Source: JANQPA01 sp964628385
GTDB taxonomy: Bacteria; Bacteroidota; Bacteroidia; Chitinophagales; Saprospiraceae
Reading direction: 5' to 3'
Length of the DNA: 55,526 nt
NCBI GenBank assembly: GCA_964628385.1
Contig: CAZVOD010000022.1
Location: 1 to 55,526 of the forward strand
The notes beneath the pieces are model-generated. The model did not search any database. It saw only the letters and a list, made by a program, of their open reading frames with translations, and was not told where the DNA came from. Below are positions 1-7,915 of this stretch, piece after piece. A program made the position numbers and the translations under genes. The first letter of the stretch is position 1. Every line of letters starts with the position of its first letter.

Positions 1-30
1 CTAATCTACAATTTTTTCAAAGAACTATTT

Positions 31-75
31 GGATGCTAACATAGCATCTCTAAAAGCTAATTGGCCTGTTAAAGC
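31..75. repeat. Solo copy of intergenic repeat end (hairpin + CCTG box)
   Basis: A short hairpin (GATGCTA/TAGCATC, 3-nt loop, 32-48) is followed by an A/T-rich spacer and CCTGTTAAA. The same arrangement recurs at 18179-18222 and 46935-46975, the last with an exact CCTGCGAAACAA end. I read it as a decayed end of the intergenic repeat family described at 35026. Nothing else is recognisable in the first 149 bases. Confidence 0.5.
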
Positions 76-149
76 TTGCACAAATAAAAGGTTTGTATCG
101 TTATATTCTTTGGTAAAGTCGTAAAAATGCTTTATGAATCCATACTATT

Positions 150-3128
150 ATGAGAAAATTCTTTACACCTGCACTGATTTACTTTCTTTTTATTGCATCC
201 ATATCCGGGCAAGCTACTAACGACGAGTGCAACACGGCCATTCCCATCGTCTTGATCAATGGTTGTTCGGATGCAGCAGCATATACCAATGAAGAGGCAA
301 CGCCTTCTAATCTCGCTGCTCCTTTTTGCTTTACGGGCGGCCATAACGATGTATGGTTCAGTTTTGTTCCTGAAGCTACCGATGTGGCTATATCTGTTAT
401 TGGAGCCACGGGAGGAGGTGGCGCCGGAGGCTCTTTAGTAGCCCCGGAGGCAGCTCTGTATACCGGTAGTTGTGGGGGCGCTCTATTTGAAGAGGAATGT
501 GAAAGTGCCGAGGAAGGCTCCAATGCGATAGAGTTATACAAAGGTGGCCTGGTAATAGGACAACAATACTTTATCCGCATACAGGGGCAAGACGGTGAGA
601 CTGGCACCTTTCAGTTGTGTATCAATAATTTCAATCCGCCGGTGGTACCCGGGAGTGATTGTTCTACCGCTTCTCTGCTGTGTAATAAAGAATCCTTTAT
701 CGTTCAGAGTGTGGTAGGAGCCGGAGCTGATCCAACAGAGGCGAATGGTGCGCCCTGCTTTGGCAGTGGTCAGGTGGAGTCGAATTCTACATGGTTTACC
801 TGGACGGCAGCCAATGATGGAGACCTGACATTTACGCTTACGCCTACGGTCCTGGATGATGATCTTGATTTTGTAGTCTATGAGCTTCCTAATGGGGTTA
901 ATGATTGTTCTGAAAAGAGAATTTTGAGGTGTATGGCTTCCGGTGATTTTGACTTTCCCAGCCGCTGTATGGGCCCTACCGGCCTGAGAGCCGATGAGCC
1001 GGATGAAAGTGAGCCCGGAGGTTGTGGTATTGTTACTCAAAATAATTTTATAGCTCCTTTACAGATGCGACAGGGCCGAAGCTACGCCCTGATGATCAAT
1101 AACTTTTCTTCCAGTGGCGTCGGCTTCTTGATAGAATTTGGAGGAACGGGTCAATTTCAAGGCCCGGAAGCAGACTTTGTGATCGGCCAGGAGGAAGTCT
1201 GTACCGGCCAACCAGTAAGATTTAACGATGCTTCTACTTTTTTACAGGGCGATATAGTAGGATGGCAATGGGATTTTGGACCGGATGCCACTCCCTCATC
1301 CACCAGCGGGCAGGGAGGGCATGAAGTCTCTTTTAATCGTCCGGGAGAAAAAACAGTGGTACTAACGGTGACATCGGAAGATAGTTGCCAGGTGACCGTT
1401 GTGAGGACACTTTCGGTGGTCTGTTGTCCGGATCAGTTTGGTCTCACCGCTGATATTGCTAATTCCAGTTGCCCTGACACTAATGATGGCAGAATTGACT
1501 TGACCATACAAAATAATTTTCCTCCACTTGCTTATCAGTGGTCTACCGGCGCTGATTCAGAAGACCTCCAGGACCTGGAGCCGGGCAATTACGAAGTGAC
1601 GATCACAGATTTGGCGACCTGTGATACCAGTTTTAGTTTTACTATTTCAGGTCCTGAACCCTTTGAGTTTGATACGCTTATCACTAGGCCTACCTGCGGT
1701 GGCGCTATGGATGGCTCGCTGGAGTTAATTACCAGCGGCGGTAATGAGCCATATGAATATAGTTTGGATGGAGGCGCATTTAGTACCAATGGTCGCTTTG
1801 AAGGGCTGGCTTCTAATGTTTACTCAGTGATCATGAGGGATTCCAACAACTGTGAAGTAGCGTTTGAAATATCGGTAGTAGAGTTAGAATTGGAGTTGGA
1901 TTCGTCCGTTGCCTCTACTTTTCCACCTTCTTGTAATGGCTTTTCAGATGGTCGTTTAGAGGCAGTTATTGGCAATGGGCGGGGGCCATACGAATACAAC
2001 TGGGCTGATGGCAGAGGATTTACTACTGAGAATATACTCCAGGACCTGCCTGCCGGTACGTACCAACTAACGGCGAGAGATGCCGATCTTTGCCAGGGTA
2101 CTTTTGAGTTTCAGCTAAATGACTTTCCGCCTGTAGTAGTAAGCTTTGACGTAATGGAAATTAGCTGCGCCGGTGCCGCCGATGGACGTATTGAGGCACT
2201 CGCAACCGGAGGAGTGGGAAAATATACTTATCGCTGGAGTAATGGCCAAAGTGCAGTAACTATTAGTGATCTGGATCCGGATCAATATACTTTGACACTC
2301 GCGGATGCCAATAACTGTCAGATAACAGGTTCCGTAGAACTTTTAGACCCGTCAATCATCGATCTGGAGGTTACTCAAACCATCGACATCATCTGCTTTG
2401 GAGATAATACCGGAACTATCGCTTTAAGAGGTACAGGTGGAACGCCCCCCTATCTTTTTAGCATTGATGGAGTGTCTTTTCAACAAGCAGATCGTTTTGA
2501 CAATCTTCCCGCCGCTGATTTTGAAGTTTTCATACAGGACGCGGGAGGATGCTTGGACTCTGTGATGGTCACCTTAAATCAACCACCCCCGCTGTTGGTG
2601 GATGCCGGTGAAGACCAGATTATTGACCTTGGAGAGTTTACAGATTTGCGGGCAGAGGCTAACAATCCTGATGTCAGGTATGCGTGGATGGCCTCACCGG
2701 AAGACAGCCTGAGCTGCCGCAATTGCCCTGCCCCCCGGGTGGGCCCGGTACTGCCTACCTGGTATACCGTTACTGTGACGGATGCCTTTGACTGTACAGC
2801 TACTGATTCTGTTTTTGTTGATATTAGTGAAGATCGGCCGGTTTTTATTCCGAATGTATTTTCTCCTAACAGAGATGGGGTTAATGATTACTTTACTCTA
2901 TACGGAGGCGCGGCAGTAGAGCAAATTGATAATCTCAAAATATTTGATCGCTGGGGAAATCTCGTTTTTGAGCGTTCTGATATGGCTTTTGGTTTTGAGC
3001 GTCAGGGTTGGAATGGAAGGTTTGATGGGGAGGCAATGCCAATGGGTACCTACGTTTACATGGCAGAAGTTCGGTTTATCAATGGTAGTGTTATAAGGTT
3101 CGAAGGGGATATTACACTGACTCGTTGA
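150..3128 (+). CDS. Secreted T9SS type B cargo protein with PKD and SprB repeats
   Basis: A 992-residue surface or secreted protein. Residues 1-21 form a signal peptide. Two cysteine-containing beta-rich modules follow (about 22-160 and 170-330, each opening with a DC/DEC motif and a VWF or TWFTW core). A PKD domain lies near 338-425 (WQWDFG and TVVLTVTS). Five SprB-type repeats (about 440-810) each carry a C-x-G-x2-DG-x-I start and a Y-x-V/L-x3-D-x4-C end. An Ig-like module precedes the C-terminal domain (about 899-992) with FSPNRDGVND, IFDRWGNLVFE and GTYVY, the gliding-motility-associated type B sorting signal of type IX secretion. Known for the family: export across the outer membrane and surface attachment or release. 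Inferred: an adhesin or matrix protein; the ligand is unknown. A terminator follows. Confidence 0.9.
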   Translation: MRKFFTPALIYFLFIASISGQATNDECNTAIPIVLINGCSDAAAYTNEEATPSNLAAPFCFTGGHNDVWFSFVPEATDVAISVIGATGGGGAGGSLVAPEAALYTGSCGGALFEEECESAEEGSNAIELYKGGLVIGQQYFIRIQGQDGETGTFQLCINNFNPPVVPGSDCSTASLLCNKESFIVQSVVGAGADPTEANGAPCFGSGQVESNSTWFTWTAANDGDLTFTLTPTVLDDDLDFVVYELPNGVNDCSEKRILRCMASGDFDFPSRCMGPTGLRADEPDESEPGGCGIVTQNNFIAPLQMRQGRSYALMINNFSSSGVGFLIEFGGTGQFQGPEADFVIGQEEVCTGQPVRFNDASTFLQGDIVGWQWDFGPDATPSSTSGQGGHEVSFNRPGEKTVVLTVTSEDSCQVTVVRTLSVVCCPDQFGLTADIANSSCPDTNDGRIDLTIQNNFPPLAYQWSTGADSEDLQDLEPGNYEVTITDLATCDTSFSFTISGPEPFEFDTLITRPTCGGAMDGSLELITSGGNEPYEYSLDGGAFSTNGRFEGLASNVYSVIMRDSNNCEVAFEISVVELELELDSSVASTFPPSCNGFSDGRLEAVIGNGRGPYEYNWADGRGFTTENILQDLPAGTYQLTARDADLCQGTFEFQLNDFPPVVVSFDVMEISCAGAADGRIEALATGGVGKYTYRWSNGQSAVTISDLDPDQYTLTLADANNCQITGSVELLDPSIIDLEVTQTIDIICFGDNTGTIALRGTGGTPPYLFSIDGVSFQQADRFDNLPAADFEVFIQDAGGCLDSVMVTLNQPPPLLVDAGEDQIIDLGEFTDLRAEANNPDVRYAWMASPEDSLSCRNCPAPRVGPVLPTWYTVTVTDAFDCTATDSVFVDISEDRPVFIPNVFSPNRDGVNDYFTLYGGAAVEQIDNLKIFDRWGNLVFERSDMAFGFERQGWNGRFDGEAMPMGTYVYMAEVRFINGSVIRFEGDITLTR

Positions 3129-3144
3129 TTAACTTTTGATGATT

Positions 3145-3180
3145 AGCATTGTTCACCATATCTGAATAATGCTCTTTTTT
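3145..3180 (+). terminator. Rho-independent terminator after the T9SS cargo gene
   Basis: An 11-bp stem with one G-U pair (AGCATTGTTCA with TGAATAATGCT) has a 7-nt loop and is followed directly by C and at least six T. It lies 16 bases after the stop codon. This is the most classical terminator in the window. Confidence 0.75.
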
Positions 3181-3249
3181 CCTCGCCAAGCGCTTTGGAT
3201 AATTGTTGCAGCCCTGTAAATTGTGTATTGAAAAATATCGTATACCTAT

Positions 3250-3807
3250 ATGAATGTAAGAATTCAATGGTTCTGGCTCGGTATTGTACTGACAATGTCA
3301 GTGGCTTGCCAGAAAGAACAGCTGGAAGTAGAAAGGCCGGATATTGAGTTCGGAGTAGAACGCATGTCAGATGTTGATATCAAATACAGCGATTCGGCTA
3401 TGATTCGGGTTATTGTAGAAGGGCCAACTATGCTTTCTTACCTGGACCGTCAGGAACCTAGGCAAACTTTTCCCGATGGTGTCAAAGTTATTTTTTTTGA
3501 TGAACAGCAACAAAAAACGAGTATTTTAACAGCTAAATACGGCATACGATTAGAGAGTAAAGCGGAGGTTATTGTTCGAGACAGTGTGGTTTGGCAAAGT
3601 GTTGATAACCGAAGGCTGGAAACGGAAGAAATGATCTGGGATGAACGGCGGCAAAAGGTTTATACCAATAGATATGTAGCAGTTATTCTTCCACCGGCTG
3701 ATACTTCTTTTCATTTGGGCTTTGAAGCTGATCAGGATTTTTCTAATGTCAAGTTCAAATCAACTACCGGTAATAAGGTGGTGAAAGATTTTTCTGAAGG
3801 ATTTTAA
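3250..3807 (+). CDS. lptC: LPS export protein LptC (lipoprotein form)
   Basis: A 185-residue protein with a short hydrophobic leader ending in a lipobox (SVAC), so it is probably a lipoprotein rather than the membrane-anchored LptC of Proteobacteria. The rest is beta-rich and fits the LptC/OstA-like fold: a strand pattern of x-V-x-F-x-D linked to LTAKYG, DSVVW and ETEEMIWDE, as in the LptC family (L-x-A-x-x-G, L-x-T-x-x-L-x-W-D). LptC passes lipopolysaccharide from the LptBFG transporter to the periplasmic LptA bridge. The next gene starts 14 bases downstream, so the two are probably co-transcribed, as is common in Bacteroidota. The assignment rests on this motif pattern and on context; overall identity to model LptC will be low. 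Confidence 0.75.
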   Translation: MNVRIQWFWLGIVLTMSVACQKEQLEVERPDIEFGVERMSDVDIKYSDSAMIRVIVEGPTMLSYLDRQEPRQTFPDGVKVIFFDEQQQKTSILTAKYGIRLESKAEVIVRDSVVWQSVDNRRLETEEMIWDERRQKVYTNRYVAVILPPADTSFHLGFEADQDFSNVKFKSTTGNKVVKDFSEGF

Positions 3808-3821
3808 CCCAAGCTTATTTA

Positions 3822-5078
3822 ATGGATATTGCACTCATTCTCTTGTTTTTGTTACTGTCAGCGCTGTTTTCAGGGTCTGAAATTGCTTTTATTTCGGCCA
3901 ATAAGTTGAAAATAGAACTCAAAAAGAAAAAAGAGGCAAGGCGAGGCAAAATTCTTTCCCGTTTTTATGATGATCCATCGTCTTTTTTAGGTACTATGTT
4001 GGTGGGAAATAACATCGCGCTGGTCGTCTTCACCATTTTGACAACCACGCAGTTGGAAAATGCTTACAAAGCTTATATTCCCAATGAGTTTTTATTATTG
4101 CTAGTAAATACTCTACTAATTACCATCATTGTTTTGATCTTTGGAGAGTTTATTCCTAAGACGATCTTTCGACTTTACGCGGATGATATTCTTTATTTCC
4201 TGGCTTATCCGCTTCGTGGGCTCAAATTTCTACTTTATATACCATCTATATTAACCAACCGCTTATCGACTTTCATAATAGGAGTCCTATTCAAGCCTCC
4301 GCCGGAAGCTAATGATGCCGTTTTTACCAAAGTAGATCTGGAAAATTTTATTAATGATTCCCAAACGGATTCTGAAAAGGACATTGATAAAGAGTTATTT
4401 GGCAAAGCACTGAACCTCAAAGAAACAAGAGTCCGGGATAGTATGATCCCGAGAACAGAAATAGAAAGCATTGATGTGAGTGCTACAGTCAGTGAGCTGG
4501 AAGAGCTCTTCATTGAAACCAAACTATCAAGATTGATTGTAACGGATGATGACATTGACAATGTCCTGGGCTATGTCCATCACCAGCAATTACTGAATGA
4601 GCCGGAAAGTATTCGGCAGCTGATAATGGAGGTTCCCTTTGTTCCTGAAGTAACAAGAGTGTCAGACTTAATGAATAGACTGATCAAAGAACGGATTAGT
4701 ATTTCTTGTGTGGTGGATGAATTCGGAGGTATTTCGGGAATGATTACCCTTGAAGATATCCTGGAGGAAATTTTTGGTGAAATAGAAGATGAACACGATG
4801 ATGAAGATCACTTGGAAAAAGTCATATCAGAGGAAGAGTTTCTTTTTTCCGGAAGGCTAGAGATTGATTACCTGAATGATAAGTACGAGCAGCTGGATTT
4901 TCCCGAAGGTGATTATCATACCCTCTCCGGCTACCTAGTAATGACCACTGAAGAAATTCCTGAGAAAGGAGCTGAGCTGGAGTTGGATGGGTATAAATTT
5001 GTACTGGAAATGGTGAGTGAAACCAAGATTGAGACTGTACGGGTGATCAAGCTACCCGAAAAAGAGGAAGAGGACTAG
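3822..5078 (+). CDS. CNNM/CorC-type membrane protein with CBS pair (hemolysin-like)
   Basis: A 418-residue integral membrane protein. The N-terminal DUF21/CNNM domain (about 1-180) has three to four hydrophobic segments and the signature GSEIAFISANK. Two CBS domains (about 200-330) contain the MIPRTEI start and the DEFGGISGMITLEDILEEIFGEI block typical of the HlyC/CorC family. A C-terminal transporter-associated domain (about 345-412, GDYHTLSGYL) closes the protein. Relatives are linked to magnesium or cobalt export, and a paralogue in gliding Bacteroidota is GldE; nothing here shows which role applies. The gene sits 14 bases after lptC and converges with the next gene, 4 bases away. Confidence 0.88.
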   Translation: MDIALILLFLLLSALFSGSEIAFISANKLKIELKKKKEARRGKILSRFYDDPSSFLGTMLVGNNIALVVFTILTTTQLENAYKAYIPNEFLLLLVNTLLITIIVLIFGEFIPKTIFRLYADDILYFLAYPLRGLKFLLYIPSILTNRLSTFIIGVLFKPPPEANDAVFTKVDLENFINDSQTDSEKDIDKELFGKALNLKETRVRDSMIPRTEIESIDVSATVSELEELFIETKLSRLIVTDDDIDNVLGYVHHQQLLNEPESIRQLIMEVPFVPEVTRVSDLMNRLIKERISISCVVDEFGGISGMITLEDILEEIFGEIEDEHDDEDHLEKVISEEEFLFSGRLEIDYLNDKYEQLDFPEGDYHTLSGYLVMTTEEIPEKGAELELDGYKFVLEMVSETKIETVRVIKLPEKEEED

Positions 5079-5082
5079 ATCA

Positions 5083-5946
5083 TCAACCGTTGTGATAAAA
5101 TATCAAATCATCGTAGGACTTCAGCTGAATAACTTCCCAGGATTCCAGGGTTTCATGTATGATGGGATAATTCCTGGCCGATAAGCCAATCCAGGCCTGG
5201 GTATGCTCAGCCGGTGAAAGGTTTTTATCGTGATAGTATTCTGCCTGTCTGCCTTTTCCCAGATTACTGGAATTAAGCTGGGCATTACTCCATACTTCAA
5301 AACCTATATCTTGCTTTTTACAGAGGTCTTCTAACGATTGAATATCTGCCTCGGAAGCATTGGGCAATACGCAGGAAGCAGTTTGGTAAACAGAATGTTT
5401 AAATATGCCAAGTTCGTCGTACACCGGTAGCTTGCGTTTAGATACCATATAATGACCGACGATCTGCCGATCATAGAGTACTATATCTTTGAAGCGATAA
5501 TTGGAATTAGGAAAAGGAATACTAACAATCATAGCTCTGGCTGGATCAAGTATCTTGGCTGCTACCACTTCAAATTGATTGTCGACACGTAGTCGTAGAG
5601 AAGCAACTTCAGGTGTGTGTATGGGTTGGGCATTTAGTCCAAATTTACTCCAGACGTTTTTGGCGATTCGCCACCGTTTCAAGGCCGTAGCTGCGATGCC
5701 AAGGTCCCACCAGGCTTTCTGATTGGTAGGATTCAGCGCAACAGACTTTTTGATGTAATGCAGGGCAGCTTTCCAATCCTGTCGGTACTTATAAAGCGTC
5801 CCTAGCCTTTCGAAAGGAGGAGCCCAGTGCGGAGTGTGTTTGGCTACGCGTTTATAAAGTTTGATGGCATTATAGATATCTCCGGCTCTATCATAGTGTA
5901 GAGCTTGCTCAAAAAGTGCTTTCATATCAGGCGACGGAGATTCCAT
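5083..5946 (-). CDS. TPR repeat protein
   Basis: A 287-residue soluble protein without a signal peptide. Residues 5-110 contain about three tetratricopeptide repeats (ALHYDRAGDIYNAIKLYKR, PPFERLGTLYKYRQDWKAAL, KAWWDLGIAATALKRW), which usually bind partner proteins. The remainder (about 115-287) has no family I recognise; it contains several Tyr/Trp-rich segments and might be a small alpha/beta domain. A TAATTTTG box lies 17 bases upstream of the start, supporting this start and a monocistronic unit. The gene converges on the CorC-like gene with a 4-base gap and no visible terminator. The function is unknown. Confidence 0.75.
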   Translation of the reverse strand: MESPSPDMKALFEQALHYDRAGDIYNAIKLYKRVAKHTPHWAPPFERLGTLYKYRQDWKAALHYIKKSVALNPTNQKAWWDLGIAATALKRWRIAKNVWSKFGLNAQPIHTPEVASLRLRVDNQFEVVAAKILDPARAMIVSIPFPNSNYRFKDIVLYDRQIVGHYMVSKRKLPVYDELGIFKHSVYQTASCVLPNASEADIQSLEDLCKKQDIGFEVWSNAQLNSSNLGKGRQAEYYHDKNLSPAEHTQAWIGLSARNYPIIHETLESWEVIQLKSYDDLIFYHNG

Positions 5947-5962
5947 TTCTTTTTTTATTTCA

Positions 5963-5970
5963 CAAAATTA
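5963..5970 (-). promoter_or_regulatory. Bacteroidota -7 box (TAATTTTG) for the TPR gene
   Basis: On the minus strand this reads TAATTTTG, a perfect match to the TAnnTTTG -7 element of Bacteroidota sigma-A promoters. It sits 17 bases before the ATG. No clear -33 TTTG was found at the usual distance. Confidence 0.45.
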
Positions 5971-6185
5971 ATTAGCTCAATTTTTGGTATGATAAAGTTA
6001 AATAAGGAAAAAACAGGAAGGTATCCATCCATTTTCTGGCGATAGCTCTTTTTAGTGATTTTACCTTTTCAAAATACATACCGAATCTAAAGTTCGTAGT
6101 CACGATAGTGCCGATGCACCGAACAAATATAGGACTTAATCCAGCATCTAACAAGGTGGAGCCATGGGCACTAAAAGTTAAATCT

Positions 6186-6830
6186 TTACAATTCGGGTTG
6201 ATTAGATGGTGTTAACTGCTGTATTTGATTCAATAATTCTCCAGGAGTGTCTACAATAAAGTTCGCTCCGGCAGCTTCCAGTGCCGTTCTGTCATTCAGC
6301 CCCCAGGTGACTCCAATGATGAGGATCCCTGCTTTTTTACAGGCTTCTACATCTCTAACTTCATCACCTACATAAATGATATCCCTAGGGCTGATGTGTT
6401 GCCTTTGAATCAGCTTTTTAAGGGTAAAATGCTTCCTGAAAGTGGGAATACCCGCAAAAACATCATCAAATACCTGTAGCTGATACTTGGTGAGTGCGTG
6501 TTCTACCGCCTTTTTGATATTGGAAGTCATAATGAACAGCCGGTAGTCATCAGACATACCTCGGATGAGCTCCGGAACACCATCAAATAGCTGTAATTCA
6601 TCAATCTTGGGAATAAGCACTTTCTTAAGTGCCTGTACATAAAAGGGCAGTTGGTACCACTTCAGGTAGAGGTCTTCTTTAATGATACGCCTCATACCTT
6701 TGCTCCGGATATAGTCCGTATCAGTAATGGGTTGGTAATTATACTTTTCAGCCAGCAGATTGACGCCCTGCAAACCTAAGGTCAGAGAGTCTGCAATCGT
6801 GCCGTCAAAGTCAAAAACAATAGCTTTCAT
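6186..6830 (-). CDS. HAD-family phosphatase (phosphoglycolate phosphatase-like)
   Basis: A 214-residue cytosolic haloacid-dehalogenase hydrolase. Motif I is FDFDGTIADS (nucleophile Asp8, acid Asp10). A helical cap follows (about 15-85). Motif II is IMTSN (about 99-103), motif III the lysine near FRKHF, and motif IV YVGDEVRDVEACKKAG (about 151-166), in which GDEVRD supplies the magnesium-binding acids. This is the subfamily of phosphoglycolate and beta-phosphoglucomutase phosphatases; the substrate cannot be read from sequence. It lies alone between the TPR gene and the LytTR regulator on the same strand, 131 bases downstream of the latter. Confidence 0.85.
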   Translation of the reverse strand: MKAIVFDFDGTIADSLTLGLQGVNLLAEKYNYQPITDTDYIRSKGMRRIIKEDLYLKWYQLPFYVQALKKVLIPKIDELQLFDGVPELIRGMSDDYRLFIMTSNIKKAVEHALTKYQLQVFDDVFAGIPTFRKHFTLKKLIQRQHISPRDIIYVGDEVRDVEACKKAGILIIGVTWGLNDRTALEAAGANFIVDTPGELLNQIQQLTPSNQPEL

Positions 6831-6961
6831 CTTTGCAGGAATTGGAAAAAATTAAGATCATCCAACAAAGATTGAACCATAGTCTGAAAATAAATAATAT
6901 TCCGTAAGTTTTTTTTACACCCTTAATCGATAGAGACTCGATAAACAGGGTTGTGACACTC

Positions 6962-7651
6962 CTAAAGTAAATTCAGCCGATTCATCAACAACGGCTTGTT
7001 CGCTCTACTTATAGGAATAACTTTGCGGTCGATGACCAGTGTATTTTCCTGGATATCCTTGATCTTATTTAAATTGACAATGTAAGACCGATGGACTTTC
7101 AGGAAGTCAGGGTCATCAAGCTTGGCTTCTATGCCCTTCAGGGTACTATGAACGAGATGATGTCCTGTAATGGTTTTGACTTTTACATAGTCTCCAACAT
7201 TTTCAAAGTATAGAATATCTTCGTACGATACCCTGATAAACTTTCCGCTTTCCTTTAAATACACTTCTTTCTTCGGCGCTATTTTAGAAGACTGATTTTG
7301 TTGAAGTGCAATATTAGCTTTTTCTATGGCCTGCTTAAAGCGAGGTAATAGAATAGGCTTCTTCAGGTAATCGGTAACATCATACTGAAATGCCGTAAAT
7401 GCATACTCTTCCTTGGCCGTAGTAAGTATTACCTGAGGTACGTTGACGGCATGCTCCAGAAAATCAAACCCGGTAAGGCCTGGCATTTCTACATCTAGGA
7501 AGATCAGGTCCACTGTTTCTTTTACAAGATCATCCAAAGCCTGGCGGGCATTTTCACATACCGAAACTACTTCAAGGCCATCTACTTTTTGGCAGAGCCG
7601 CCCTAATGACTTCCTTGCTATGAGATCATCGTCAACAATCATGCATTTCAT
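6962..7651 (-). CDS. LytTR-family response regulator
   Basis: A 229-residue DNA-binding response regulator. The receiver domain (1-115) has the acidic pair D7-D8, phospho-acceptor Asp53 in LIFLDVEMPG, the switch Thr in LTTAKEEYA and Lys in YLKKPI. A LytTR domain follows (about 128-229) with the diagnostic LKVHRSYIVNLNKI block and the RKVIPISRANKPLL end. LytTR regulators bind paired direct repeats upstream of target genes and normally pair with membrane LytS/YpdA-type kinases; none is encoded next to it. The hybrid kinase upstream ends 264 bases before this start, so functional coupling with the H-NOX system is possible but not shown. Confidence 0.9.
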   Translation of the reverse strand: MKCMIVDDDLIARKSLGRLCQKVDGLEVVSVCENARQALDDLVKETVDLIFLDVEMPGLTGFDFLEHAVNVPQVILTTAKEEYAFTAFQYDVTDYLKKPILLPRFKQAIEKANIALQQNQSSKIAPKKEVYLKESGKFIRVSYEDILYFENVGDYVKVKTITGHHLVHSTLKGIEAKLDDPDFLKVHRSYIVNLNKIKDIQENTLVIDRKVIPISRANKPLLMNRLNLL

Positions 7652-7915
7652 GGTCGAATTTTTTAGTTACAGCTAGAATTTTCTCGAAAAGTTACCTAGA
7701 TTTTACTGCTACAAGTCAAAAGATAAAACCCGGATACGCTTCTAAAACAGCAAGGGTGATCTGCAGTCACCTTAACCCGAAATGGAGCATCAATTTCAGA
7801 TTAAGGCAACTAACAAATTTTATAAATTAATATACTATACACTTTAGAATGATTTTTTCTAACGTAATGATGTTTTTTTTGATGAGTAAAAATAGTTATT
7901 TTGAACCAATCTAAA
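7652..7915. other. Intergenic region between LytTR regulator and hybrid kinase
   Basis: This 264-base A/T-rich stretch contains one imperfect hairpin (around 7757-7778, AAGGGTGA with TCACCTT) and no open frame of note. It lies downstream of the kinase stop and upstream of the regulator start, so it should hold the kinase terminator and the regulator promoter. I could identify neither with confidence. Confidence 0.3.

Noticed and set aside
5972..6154. Open frame of 60 codons on the minus strand
   Set aside because: No family resemblance and no promoter of its own; its downstream end runs into the -7 box of the TPR gene. Judged noncoding.
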